64,000 bases of DNA from Omphalotus guepiniiformis (GCA_028554645.1 JAQOOI010000061.1:434001-498000), one strand, 5' to 3'. Shown: positions 10,514 to 21,016, counted from the stretch's first letter. The notes: a model not told the origin generated them from the sequence alone. Translations and numbers: made by a program.

Positions 10514-12787
10514 ATGAGTACTTCGCAGAACCCCGTGGATTCTCAACAACCACCACCATCAGCGTATACGCTGAGCACCCCAGCATCCTGGACGCCTCAG
10601 CCGTCAGGAGTGGAAAGTCCCGAGACTACTCAGGAGTCCCGGGAAATGGAGCTCCAGTCCTCTCAGAGAACTGGAGATGTATCATCTCAAACTCCGTCGT
10701 TGGAAGAAACGACTGAAGTGGGTGGACGATCGCGTTCAGCGTCCATTCTTTCAGTCCAATCCAATTATTCGACTAGGAGCAATATTACTGGAATTTCTAA
10801 CGCCACTATGGTTACCGCTTCACGACATCTCACTGATGTGGAAGAACTACTTCGCTCTCGGTTTCAGACAAAGACACAACGTCGCGCGGATTATATAGCC
10901 TCGCAAATTCGGCAATCCAACGAACGGTATGCCGACGAGGAGCATAAACGCGCGGATGTGATGTCAGCAGTGGCCTTGGTGGCTACGAATTCGTTTGAAG
11001 AGACGGAACGAGCGGCAGTGGAGAGGTTGCAGAGGAGGAGAACCCGAATTCTGCATACTTTAGGAATGGAGCCGACTACTTTTAATGTGAACCCTGAGGC
11101 TACGGAATCCGTAACTGGAGCAGAAACACCTAGAGTTTCCGACATACGTAGACCTACTGTGGAGAGTGTAGAGGAGAATACCAATTCTCCATCTAATACT
11201 AGCGTATATGACTCGAATAACATCAGTGTGGATCCTATACCTGGTGACTCCCATACGAGAGGTAGGGAGAATGTCAGAGCTATTCCTGACATTCTTCGCA
11301 TGCCTAGTGGCCCGCGTGAGGAAGAATCAAACTTCCACTCGCGGATACGACCTGATGTAACTGCGAGTGTTGCGCAGGAAGGACAGGGATTTCCTGAATC
11401 CCCTGAAGTTACGGTATCTTCTTTGGAAGAGACACGCCGGGACGTATACCAACGAGGGTTGGCTCAACGACTGCGAGAATTCGACTTGCATAAGCATGGA
11501 CGATCTAACATACCTGAATCAAATGTGAACATCGATATCCATGATGTGGTACATGATCCGGGTAATCCGGCTATAGCTGTTCGTATTCCTAAGTTAGGAG
11601 CCCCTGAGTATGACGCTCTGAGGACTACCTTCCCTGAACCAGGGAATATGGACTCAGGCCCGTATCATACGACATATCGACACCCCAATCACCCTGATCG
11701 TACAGATTCAGCAACCCAGAGATCTTCGGAGCAGAGGCCTATTTCGATGGGTGACTCTAGATCCCCGAAGAGCGATCTTCCTTCGAGTGATCGGAAAATA
11801 CATTCATTATCTGCTTCTCTAGAAGAGAGGAGACAGTCTGACCCCACGGGACATCGTCGACCTTCAGGAGGGAAGGGTTGGGATAATGCAAAGACGTCTA
11901 CTCCACCTAGGAATCCTGGGACGGATCATGGAGTACAAAAAGATACGCCATTGATACCCGAAGGTCCAAGGAATTCGAGAGACGCTCGACCTATAATAGA
12001 TGAAAATATCAGTAATAACCGAACTCGTTTTTCACCCCCATCAGGCCCACCACCTACTGGAAGATATAACTCTACCCAGTGGGCGGGAGGTCCCAGTGTG
12101 GGAGCGCCAAAGCACGACGGAGTCTTTCCCTTGGCGCCTATGACTGGGTTACCATACCAGTATATGGGAAATGCGGGATGGCAACCATTGTCTGGGGATT
12201 ACCAGCAGTACGGGACATTTGCCGTACATGGAGACCCGAGATTGCCACCGTGGCAAAACCCGATAGGCTACCACTACTATCAACCACCATATAATAATTA
12301 TGGAGCTACATATACGGCTATGAGAGCAACCCCTGATGTAGTGCTACCACCGGTTGTAGACAGGGATGCTAATCTGAAGAAGGAAAGCGTGCCGTTAAGT
12401 TCGCCGCGACGATTCACTGCGGATGAAAAAGGCAAAGCGAAAGAAGAGCATTCCACACCTGGGGGAGAAGATGGTACTAGTCAGCGGGTACCAGATCCTA
12501 CTCCAGGGGCATCTACGTCAAAGACGACAGGGGAAGGCACTAAGGAGGAAGAAGCGTCTCCAGAACCTCCTAAAGGAGGTTCTGAGGGGAAGACCACGGA
12601 TAGTAAAACACGGAATGATGTCAAACCAACAGCTGGAGGTTCCCCAGGGGGAGGCCCTCCAGACGATTCGGATGATTCAGACGATGAAGGGGGCAACAAG
12701 AAGAATAATGACAACGGCAACTGGCGCCCTAATCGAGGTAGAACTCCGTTTAAACCGCATTCCTCGAGCAGGGGAAATAGTGGATAA
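10514..12787 (+). CDS. Element 1 gag N-terminal region (low complexity)
   Basis: A 757-aa ORF starting 168 bp after the 5' LTR. It is rich in Ser, Pro, Thr, Asp and Arg, with a moderately helical stretch at about residues 95-175. The acidic/basic C-terminal end is DDSDDSDDEGG followed by WRPNRGRTPF. No enzyme motif is present. Long disordered N-terminal extensions are common in gag proteins of mushroom retroelements, so this is probably the N-terminus of gag. It stops at 12785-12787 (GGA TAA), and the gag core continues in the +1 frame at the same point (KEEYHYDYSAPEE). Whether the two are joined by recoding or the frame change is decay is open. Confidence 0.7.
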   Translation: MSTSQNPVDSQQPPPSAYTLSTPASWTPQPSGVESPETTQESREMELQSSQRTGDVSSQTPSLEETTEVGGRSRSASILSVQSNYSTRSNITGISNATMVTASRHLTDVEELLRSRFQTKTQRRADYIASQIRQSNERYADEEHKRADVMSAVALVATNSFEETERAAVERLQRRRTRILHTLGMEPTTFNVNPEATESVTGAETPRVSDIRRPTVESVEENTNSPSNTSVYDSNNISVDPIPGDSHTRGRENVRAIPDILRMPSGPREEESNFHSRIRPDVTASVAQEGQGFPESPEVTVSSLEETRRDVYQRGLAQRLREFDLHKHGRSNIPESNVNIDIHDVVHDPGNPAIAVRIPKLGAPEYDALRTTFPEPGNMDSGPYHTTYRHPNHPDRTDSATQRSSEQRPISMGDSRSPKSDLPSSDRKIHSLSASLEERRQSDPTGHRRPSGGKGWDNAKTSTPPRNPGTDHGVQKDTPLIPEGPRNSRDARPIIDENISNNRTRFSPPSGPPPTGRYNSTQWAGGPSVGAPKHDGVFPLAPMTGLPYQYMGNAGWQPLSGDYQQYGTFAVHGDPRLPPWQNPIGYHYYQPPYNNYGATYTAMRATPDVVLPPVVDRDANLKKESVPLSSPRRFTADEKGKAKEEHSTPGGEDGTSQRVPDPTPGASTSKTTGEGTKEEEASPEPPKGGSEGKTTDSKTRNDVKPTAGGSPGGGPPDDSDDSDDEGGNKKNNDNGNWRPNRGRTPFKPHSSSRGNSG

Positions 12788-14945
12788 GGAGGAATATCAT
12801 TACGATTATAGTGCACCAGAGGAAGGAACCAATCTCAAAGAACGAATTCTTGAGAAATATGCACGAATGATACAATTTCGATTGTATACGCGTAAAGATG
12901 CGCTAGATAACCAAGCCCAGAAGAATCTCTTGAACGCGATAGCGAAACCTACCCCATATGATGGACAGGATAGCATCGTAGTAATTGAGAAATGGCTGAG
13001 AAGTTTACTTCGAATATTCGCGATTCAGAATCTTACTGGGCCCGCTCGAAAGCGGGACAACAACCAAGAATGGGTCGTTACAATGGAGGACTATCAACGT
13101 AGCACCATGATGGCTATGTACCTAACTGGAGCCGCCCTGAAATGGTTCCAGAACGCAGCTGAGAGAGTGCCTGATACCTTCTGCGAAGGAGTAAACGCAG
13201 GAGCTCAGCAATATACGTTTTTGGAAACATTTGCAGCCCTATTTCGACGATTTATTACACCTGTTGCACTGTTCGAAATGACTACGCTATTTGAACAAGT
13301 TAAATACTCCGAGACTGAAGGAGTGCGCCAATTATTCGCAGATCTACAGATGTATGCAGAGACCATGCCCGCTCCCCCAGCACCGTATTTCTTTAGGGTA
13401 CACTTGCTTAGTTGAATGCCTAACTGGATGCGGTCACAAATAACGAATAAAGGAATTACCGCGGAACATGAAACGGTTAATGATATTATGCAAGAGGCTG
13501 TACGCGTAGAAGTAGGTCGAAAAGCTAATCGATACTACTCTGCACAGACAGCACTAGCCTTGCATACCCCGGACACAGACAAGACTACTGCGGGGAAGAC
13601 GAGAAGTGGTACTTCTCGTACTCCTAAAAAGTTACAGAAAGTCAAGATGGCTCGATATAGCGTGAACGATCACGATAAGATTCGTGAGCGATCCCGATCG
13701 AGAGAACGGAACAGGGGAAAGGACTCATCTAATAAAGATGGGAAACGTTCATTCCGTTTTTCCCGTAAGGGAGCGGATGGAGCCTGCTTCATGTGTGGAT
13801 CAAAGGATCATTGGGCGAATGACCCCAAGTGTCCTAAACGCAAACCAGGAGAACGTCTGGTGCGGATAGTAGAGGATTCTTCCTCTGAGGAAATTGTAGA
13901 AGATCTAAATGCTGCAATTGAAGAGGCTGCGTCATCTGATGAATCTCCAGAGGCTCCTGAACCCCCGAGTGATCCGTATGACGGAGAACTATACTCGGAG
14001 GAGGAGTATGAAGGAGTGGATGATGACGAAGCATTGGGAATGACGACGGAACATATGTCCGCTATCAAAGATAATGTTTTGTCTGACGAAGAGATAGAGC
14101 AGGAATTTTTTGATGCTCCCGAGATACTATCAGGAGAGGTACCTGCTCTAGTAGAAGTGTCTGATTCCGATGTAGAATCCGATGATGAAGAGGACTCGGA
14201 TGGATACCAATCTTATGAGGCCGGCACGATGGACTTTGAAGAGTATCTTCGAAGTATATCGGAGACAACCCCTGCGTCGGGACAATATATGTCTACCATG
14301 GATGAAATCAAATTCAGACGAGCCCCGAAATTGGGAAAACGCCCTGCTCGAAGGCCAGAAGATAACCGATGTCTAGCCTGTTGGCTAGATATTAACGGTG
14401 TTAAAAGCTTCACGCTATTCGACACGGGTAGTACTGCTGACATTATGTCTGCAGACTTCGCGGCGATATCAAAAGTGGACCTATTCCAACTGGAAAATCC
14501 AGTAATACTGCAGTTGGGTACCAAGGAAAGCAAGGGCCGTATTAATTACGGATGCACTGCTGCTTTCAAATTGGGACGAGAACCAGCTGGAGTATCGGGA
14601 CAAGAATACTTTGATATAGCGAATATCGACCGATATGATATGGTTATTGGCTGCGCATTCATGCGAAAACATAAAATTGCTGTCGACGTAGGACGAGACT
14701 CTATTGTAATCAATGGGAAGTTACTCCCCGCGATTCCAGTAGGGGAAGAACAGAAGGAAATTTTCCGCCGAGCAGCAAAACGAGTAGTGGAGGATTCAGC
14801 TGCAGAGGTCAGAATGACTCGAGAATACGAGGCTTTTGAGTTCGACCATGCAGAGTATTCTCAGATGTTTGGAATGCATGAAAAGAAATCCCTCAAAAGA
14901 CCAGTTCGAGGAGCTGAAGATACAAAACCTTCGCCTACCCCATGA
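12788..14945 (+). CDS. Element 1 gag core, zinc knuckle and aspartic protease (internal UGA)
   Basis: The frame is open from before 12788 to 14945 except for a TGA at 13413-13415. The first part is a retrotransposon gag domain (IEKWLRSLLRIFAI, GAALKWFQNAAERVPDTF, FRRFITPVALFEMTTLFEQV). After the TGA the domain continues (MPNWMRSQITNKGITAEH), so the stop splits one domain. Next comes a Cys/His knuckle, CFMCGSKDHWANDPKC, with spacing CX2CX4HX6C instead of the usual final X4. An acidic linker precedes the protease (LFDTGSTADIMSADF near 14416-14460; YDMVIGCAFM further on). The ORF ends at TGA 14943-14945, directly followed by CTA and then pol in the same frame. Gag packages the RNA and the protease cleaves the polyprotein. 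Confidence 0.8.
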
Positions 14946-15001
14946 CTATATGGTGGACCAAAGTCGAAGGGTCAACCCTCTAAAAGGTTTCCTTGGAAAC
15001 C
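14943..15001 (+). promoter_or_regulatory. Candidate UGA-CUA stop-codon readthrough site, gag/pol of element 1
   Basis: The only stop between protease and pol is TGA (14943-14945) followed by CTA. Two small hairpins lie downstream: AGGG/CCCT (14968-14979, loop TCAA) and GGTTTC/GAAACC (14986-15001, loop CTTG). UGA followed by CUA is a known leaky context in alphaviruses and some cellular genes. Function here is inferred. Confidence 0.5.
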
Positions 15002-18000
15002 GACTATTCGCAGTGTAAGAGACGTCGAGGGGACTAGTTCAAGAAATCCCTTGAATCGCCATCTCCCTATACTACTTGATCCTAATGACGAATTATCCAT
15101 CGACGACATTGAGGAAGTGGTGGAGAAGCTGATGGCAGGGTCTATAACAGACCCTAGTATCAACAAAGACCTGCATGAAGTAAAACAGGTTATTGACGAA
15201 ATGCAGAAGAGTATGTTCCCTGGACAGGACGTGAATGGGGAGCAGGGGTATAGGCCTGCTATTCACGAAGCTTTCCAGGCAGCAGCGGAGCAATTCCGTG
15301 CTAAAGTCGAAACCGCAGGCCCATTAACGGAGAAAGACATTCCTCGTCTCCGAAAACAATGGGAGGAAGCTTGTAAGGATATTATGAGTGGAGTGCCTGA
15401 AGAACCTCCTCCTATGAGGGCGGTAAATCATACAATCCCACTCATAGATCCTGATAAGAAGTATCGATACTATCTCCCGAGATGTCCTGAATCGCTGCAA
15501 GCTCAATTGCGGGAGAAGATCGACAAGTACCAACGAGCAGGATGGTGGGAACCTAAACCAGTTTCTCAAGCCATGCCTATGCTTTGTATACACAAGAAGA
15601 ATGGCAACTTACGAGCTACTTGTGATTGTAGACAACGCAATGATAACACTGTGAAAGACGTTACTCCGTTCCCGGACCAAGATATCATTCGTATGCAGAC
15701 GGCAGCTCACAAAATAAGGTCTAAAATTGACCTGAGCAATGCATATGACCAGATACCTATAGTGCCGGAGGACGTCTGGAAGACAGCATTCGCTACCATT
15801 TACGGGACATTCCTTAGCCACGTTATGCAACAGGGAGATTGTAATGCCCCGTCGACGTTTCAACGTCTTATGAACCATATATTTCGTGAATACATAGGCG
15901 TATTCATGCATGTATATTTGGATGACATATTCGTGTTCAGCAATTCTATTGAGGAACATGAAGTTCATCTATCTCTTGTATTCCACAAACTCCGAGAAGC
16001 CCACTTGTTCTTAGAAGCCAATAAGTGCGAACTGTACACGCAAGCCATGACTTGTCTGGGACATCTAATAGACGATAAAGGCTTGCATGCGGATTCCGAC
16101 AAACTCGAGTGCATTCGCAATTGGCGAACGCCTCGAGAGTATCTAGATATCCAGAAATTCTTAGGAATTGTAAACTACCTTGCGCAATATCTTCCGAATG
16201 TCTCGACATACACGACCCCGTTGTCGGAGATGTCGAGAAATAAACAACCGTTTCATTGGCGACCCCTGCATGATGTCTGTTTACAACGAATAAAAGACCT
16301 ATGTTGTAATACCCCGATTCTGCGGCCCATTTCACATAAGAGTGAAGAGCCTATATGGGTTATCTGTGATGCTTCAGCTACGGGCGTTGGAGCTTTATAC
16401 GGACAAGGACCTACCTGGCAGACATGTAGACCAGCAGGTTTCATGTCTAAGAAATTCACCGACGCTCAACACAACTATCGAGTATTCGAGACGGAAACTC
16501 TTGCGATACTCGAGGCTCTTCTTAAATGGGAAGACAAGTTAATTGGATATCGTATCCATATAATTACCGACCACCGAGCACTGGAATTCTTTAAGACTCA
16601 ACGCCGATTGTCAAATCGGCAAATGCGCTGGATGGAATACCTGTCGCGGTTTGACTTTGACATTACTTATGTCAAAGGTATAACCAATAAAGTGGCAGAC
16701 TGTTTATCACGCTATTACGAGTCTGACAAACCTGGGGAAACTCATTCGCCGTTGAAATATGTAACGGCTGACGTGCGTTTAGATCAGGAAGGAGAAGACT
16801 TACCCATGGATCGTATCCATGAACTTAAAGAGTTTCGCGAACGACTTAACGCTATCACGCGTGCGCAGAAGGCTCAAGATTCACGAGAAACGCGAGACGT
16901 GATCGCTGCAGAGATGGAGGCTAATAGGGAACACAACACTGCAGAGTCCAACGAACCTCCCGTAGGGTACAATCCTACTATATTGGACTCTCGACGTGCT
17001 GGACCTGATCTTCGAGCTCAGGTACATGAACAAGACGCAACTTTCTTAGAGGAATTGAAGGATGCCTATCGACTCGATGTCGACTTCTCAAAAGTACTAG
17101 AACACCCAGATGAACACCCCCTTTTTGAAGTGGGTGAAGGATTTATCTGGAAACGTAATCTTATAGGGGAGCGTGTCTTATGTGTTCCGGTTGCTCCCAA
17201 GGGAATACGCTCCTTTCGAGGAGCTATCTTGGAACAGGGACATAATATAGTAGGACACTTTGGAGCTCAACGCACCGCCGACTATATTCGACGATGGTAC
17301 TGGTGGCCTAAAATACATGGAATGTGTGACCGGTTTTGTCGCACTTGTGAAATATGCAACCGGTCGAAGTCCAACTATACACTCCCTGCTGGAAAGCTTC
17401 ACTCATTGGAGATTCCTACGCGCCCTTGGGAGTCTATTGGTATGGACTTTATAGGACCTTTTCCCGAAATAAAGGGGTTCAATTACCTATGGGTAATAAT
17501 ATGTCGCCTAATATCAAGAGTAGTCTTGATCCCGGTGCATACGTCATACACAGCCGTAGACCTATCTCACATATATGTGAGAGACTACGTACGATTACAT
17601 GGACTACCTAAGTCTATTGTATGTGATCGCGATCCAAAATTCACTGCTACTTGGTGGCGAGAAGTACATCGAATTCTGGGAACTAAGCTTGCTATGTCGA
17701 CGTCGTTTCATCCTGAAACTGATGGGGCAACGGAGCGGGCTAACCGAAATATTAATCAAATATTTCGGGCTACCGTCAGCCCTAATCAACGGGACTGGTA
17801 CGTGAAGTACCCGATAGTGGAATTTGCGATTAATTCAAGTATGAACGCTACTACGGGATTCGCTCCGTTTGAACTTGACCATGGATACATGCCCGTAATG
17901 ATGCGGGAAGTACGGTCAATTGATAAAACACCCCCAGGAGTTCGAGCTTTCGCTATACAAGCGATGCAGAACTTATTTGACGCTCATGATGCTATCATAG

Positions 18001-18569
18001 CCTCTCGCATTCACCAGACACATCAGGCGAATCGAGCGAGAGGACCGGAACTATTGTTAAAGGAAGGTGACAAGGTATACTTGTCGACCAAAAACCTCAA
18101 CCTACCTAAGGGACGCGCGAACAAACTACTGCCTCGGTATGTAGGTCCATATAAAATTATAAAGGCGGTACCAGAAACGTCTTCTTACACATTGGATCTA
18201 CCCGAGGAATTAAAAAAGCGCAGGATTCACCCTACTTTTCACGCTAAATTGCTTCGACCATATGAAGAGAGTGATCAGTTATTATTCCCAGATCGATCGA
18301 AACCTGAACCTTATGATTTCGGGGCACCGGACGATGCAGAGTTCTTTGTGGACTCTATCGAAGGCCATGAGTGGACGTCCGATAAGCAAATTAAATTTGC
18401 AATCCGCTGGGCGTTAGGAGATCTTACCTGGGAACCATTGGAGACGGTACTCCCGTTGAAGGCGCTGGATGATTACTTTAAATTAGTAGGGGTATCTAAA
18501 TGGCAAGAATTACCGCGACCAGTATCTACGGCACGGAAGAGCACGCGGAAGCGCGCTTTCAGAAGATAA
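14946..18569 (+). CDS. Element 1 pol: RT, RNase H, integrase, chromodomain
   Basis: Open from directly after the TGA to 18569 in the gag frame; no ATG marks a separate start, which fits a gag-pol fusion. RT shows KIDLSNAYDQIPI and VYLDDIFVF (near 15910-15930). RNase H shows ICDASATGVGALY, ETETLAILEAL and TDHRALEFF. Integrase has an HHCC zinc finger (GHNIVGHFGAQ ... CRTCEIC) and the D,D,E triad in SIGMDFIGPFP, IVCDRDPKFTATWW and HPETDGATERANR. A GPY motif (RYVGPYKI) follows. The end (about 18330-18500) is chromodomain-like (FFVDSIEGHEW ... FAIRWALGDLTWEPLETVLP), which in chromoviruses steers integration to chromatin. All catalytic motifs are present. Confidence 0.95.
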   Translation, partial: LYGGPKSKGQPSKRFPWKPTIRSVRDVEGTSSRNPLNRHLPILLDPNDELSIDDIEEVVEKLMAGSITDPSINKDLHEVKQVIDEMQKSMFPGQDVNGEQGYRPAIHEAFQAAAEQFRAKVETAGPLTEKDIPRLRKQWEEACKDIMSGVPEEPPPMRAVNHTIPLIDPDKKYRYYLPRCPESLQAQLREKIDKYQRAGWWEPKPVSQAMPMLCIHKKNGNLRATCDCRQRNDNTVKDVTPFPDQDIIRMQTAAHKIRSKIDLSNAYDQIPIVPEDVWKTAFATIYGTFLSHVMQQGDCNAPSTFQRLMNHIFREYIGVFMHVYLDDIFVFSNSIEEHEVHLSLVFHKLREAHLFLEANKCELYTQAMTCLGHLIDDKGLHADSDKLECIRNWRTPREYLDIQKFLGIVNYLAQYLPNVSTYTTPLSEMSRNKQPFHWRPLHDVCLQRIKDLCCNTPILRPISHKSEEPIWVICDASATGVGALYGQGPTWQTCRPAGFMSKKFTDAQHNYRVFETETLAILEALLKWEDKLIGYRIHIITDHRALEFFKTQRRLSNRQMRWMEYLSRFDFDITYVKGITNKVADCLSRYYESDKPGETHSPLKYVTADVRLDQEGEDLPMDRIHELKEFRERLNAITRAQKAQDSRETRDVIAAEMEANREHNTAESNEPPVGYNPTILDSRRAGPDLRAQVHEQDATFLEELKDAYRLDVDFSKVLEHPDEHPLFEVGEGFIWKRNLIGERVLCVPVAPKGIRSFRGAILEQGHNIVGHFGAQRTADYIRRWYWWPKIHGMCDRFCRTCEICNRSKSNYTLPAGKLHSLEIPTRPWESIGMDFIGPFPEIKGFNYLWVIICRLISRVVLIPVHTSYTAVDLSHIYVRDYVRLHGLPKSIVCDRDPKFTATWWREVHRILGTKLAMSTSFHPETDGATERANRNINQIFRATVSPNQRDWYVKYPIVEFAINSSMNATTGFAPFELDHGYMPVMMREVRSIDKTPPGVRAFAIQAMQNLFDAHDAIIASRIHQTHQANRARGPELLLKEGDKVYLSTKNLNLPKGRANKLLPRYVGPYKIIKAVPETSSYTLDLPEELKKRRIHPTFHAKLLRPYEESDQLLFPDRSKPEPYDFGAPDDAEFFVDSIEGHEWTSDKQIKFAIRWALGDLTWEPLETVLPLKALDDYFKLVGVSKWQELPRPVSTARKSTRKRAFRR

Positions 18570-18793
18570 GATACGTGCGAAATTTAAAGCGGACTCCAAA
18601 ATTTGGTGTACCATCATCAATCGATAATCTATCTCTCCCTTTACCTCCACCATCTCGTATCGAGAGGACCCCTCGAGACGAGAGTAATCCAATACCAAGG
18701 CTAGTAACTTGGGATAGTTCATTCACGACATAATACTGTATTCAGGGGAAGTCACAGGGAATACCAACTGGACAAATTACTGAACACAGTACA

Positions 18794-20911
18794 ATGCCGC
18801 CGAAGTGGAACTATAGTGAGGCAACAGGTGCTATTGTGCACGAAGAAGAATGCGTAACCTGTTTAGAGTATGCTAAACATTATGTTGTTGCGACCATAGA
18901 CAAGGAAAGCTTCGCCGAGATCACGAAAGCGAAGAGAGTGAGGGAAGAAGAAATTGCCAAGGGCACGAAACTCCAAGAGGCCCAAGCTGAAACTCAGTGG
19001 AGAATTCAACTCGCTGAACTTCAGAAGAGGGTACATGAGCTCGAATTGGGGAATCGTGACTTGGAAAAACAACTGGATGATGAACGAGACTATGCAGATA
19101 ATCTGAAGAAGCACGTTAATAAACTTGAGGATCATATCACGGAACTGCGAGCCATCAAGTCCAGTTCCAGGGAGCGATCTAGACGAGATGATGACAGTGA
19201 TCGACAAGGCCCTGCCCATAAACGAGGACGGTATGCGGAACCACGCATGCAGTCTCGTTTCGATTCACGACCCTCCTCTCGTGGTGGATATCGTTCACCA
19301 CCGAGATATCTTTATCCTAGTCGCCCGCAGTCTTCGAGTTCTCGACAGGATGCTTTCGCAGAGCCTCAGGCTCCGAGATTCACACCAGCTTCCTCATTAG
19401 CTCCATCAGTACCTTCCTCGTTAGCCCCTTCGATCTCGTCGGCCCCGTCTGCGGTATCGTTGGATGAGGACGATCCAATGACGGGTCCAAATGTGACCGA
19501 AGGAAAAGGGAAGGGGAAGGCCCCCACATTATCGTTCTCTGCATCAGAAAGTGACGATGAGCCCGTCTCTGAAGAGACGCACCAGCGTCAAGAGAAACAG
19601 AAGAATCTACGCGTGATATTAAAACCACCTAAAGTCAAACCCCCTAGTCGTGCTGGAGGCTCATTCAATATGGCCACGGCACAGGTACTAGGCCCGCTCC
19701 CTGCAGGGATATCTCCCGGAGTAACTGTGCAGCTACCCGCTACTGTAGCAGACGCTCAGGCCCTTATTGCTCTGACAGCGCAACCAGGGAACTGGCGTGA
19801 TTATCGAAGGGCGCAAGTAATCATGTCTGTACTTTCTACCATGGACAGCAATCAGGGAGAATTTACTCCTGTTACAGCAGGAGGAAAACACCTGCTTCAC
19901 GGGGCATGGAGGCGTCCATCATGGATCGTCTCGAGAGACGAATATGGCAATATATACGAGGGAAAGGCAGAGTGCTACTCTAATCCTAGGGCTAATATTC
20001 CTCGGGTTAGACAGCCTGACCGCGGACATGATGACGCTACCGATCACGCCAAGTGGCTTGCAGGACATGCTAACCCTTGGACTTATACGGGAGTGGCAAT
20101 TTCACGACATTTAGCAATTGACCTGGCCTCGGTGCAAGGGTCACGATGGTTTCGTGAACTGTCACCGCGTATTTCAGCTCACATACGGAGGAGGTTTCAC
20201 AAATGCTTCGTTGGACTGTTCTCGTGCCCTTTCCAGTACGAGATCAAGTTACATGAGTTGGGTCTGACAGTCGCGACAACCTATCATCCTAATACTGTCC
20301 CGGCCACACTCAACGTCACCGAAGACGAAATCGTTACGGCTCTGGCCGGGTATGGGTTTACCGTTGCTATGTCTCGTATCATGTTCCTATGGTCACTTCA
20401 ATGGCTTGAAGATGCCTTAGTGGTATACAAAGACTCTAGCGTAGAATGGCATATGTGTCGATCTGCTATGGCGAGGCACATCATTCAGTACGGTTTACCT
20501 AGTGGCATATTCGACCTCGTAACATGCTGGACTCCTCCTGCTGACTGGGACGTCGCAGCGTGTGCCAACGAGCGAATGGCGAAATTAGCGAGTTATGGTG
20601 TTGCTCGTCGTGCGGAACCTGCTAAGCGAAATAAAGCTTCAGGTTATGGAGCTGAGCCTCCCCGTATGACCAATCCTCCTCGCCACTCTGCTAACTTCGC
20701 AATGCCTGTTACCCCTTTCGTCGCCGGACCTTCTAATACCGCTTCATCCTCCTCCGGTGTGGTTGCCCCATCTGCCGTCAGTGTCGTTGCTGTTCCGTCT
20801 GTCGTACCTGCTGCGTCTTCGTCGTCCATTGCTGCCCCATCCTCATCTACTACTACTTCTACCGCCGAGAACCCTACCGTTGGAATGGAAGTGGACACGC
20901 CTGCTAAATAA
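18794..20911 (+). CDS. Element 1 third ORF, unknown function (705 aa)
   Basis: A complete sense-strand ORF between pol and the 3' LTR, starting at ATG 18794. N-terminus: MPPKWNYSEATGAIVHEEEC with a CVTCLEY motif. Residues about 35-115 are a strongly predicted coiled coil (LAELQKRVHELELGNRDLEK). A basic Ser/Arg segment and a Ser/Pro linker follow. Residues about 285-620 look globular, with many Trp and conserved-looking stretches (QPGNWRDYRRAQVIMSVLST, GSRWFRELSPRISAHIRRRF, MFLWSLQWLEDALVV). The tail is low complexity. I see no signal peptide or membrane helix, so it is not an obvious envelope protein. I recognise no family. The position and the large open frame suggest it belongs to the element rather than to the host. 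Confidence 0.75.
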   Translation: MPPKWNYSEATGAIVHEEECVTCLEYAKHYVVATIDKESFAEITKAKRVREEEIAKGTKLQEAQAETQWRIQLAELQKRVHELELGNRDLEKQLDDERDYADNLKKHVNKLEDHITELRAIKSSSRERSRRDDDSDRQGPAHKRGRYAEPRMQSRFDSRPSSRGGYRSPPRYLYPSRPQSSSSRQDAFAEPQAPRFTPASSLAPSVPSSLAPSISSAPSAVSLDEDDPMTGPNVTEGKGKGKAPTLSFSASESDDEPVSEETHQRQEKQKNLRVILKPPKVKPPSRAGGSFNMATAQVLGPLPAGISPGVTVQLPATVADAQALIALTAQPGNWRDYRRAQVIMSVLSTMDSNQGEFTPVTAGGKHLLHGAWRRPSWIVSRDEYGNIYEGKAECYSNPRANIPRVRQPDRGHDDATDHAKWLAGHANPWTYTGVAISRHLAIDLASVQGSRWFRELSPRISAHIRRRFHKCFVGLFSCPFQYEIKLHELGLTVATTYHPNTVPATLNVTEDEIVTALAGYGFTVAMSRIMFLWSLQWLEDALVVYKDSSVEWHMCRSAMARHIIQYGLPSGIFDLVTCWTPPADWDVAACANERMAKLASYGVARRAEPAKRNKASGYGAEPPRMTNPPRHSANFAMPVTPFVAGPSNTASSSSGVVAPSAVSVVAVPSVVPAASSSSIAAPSSSTTTSTAENPTVGMEVDTPAK

Positions 20912-21016
20912 TATCACATTCATACGTATGCCGACTCTATGCTTGCACAATTGGCGTTGTTCATATACCGCATATACTTTCTAAGAACGAAAATCATCGT
21001 GTATACTCGATTTTAC

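Noticed and set aside
12423..12780. Frame-0 ORF start overlapping the end of the element 1 gag N-terminal ORF
   Set aside because: Over this stretch the other frame has the normal gag-like composition (acidic, Pro/Gly); frame 0 becomes protein-like only after about 12787.
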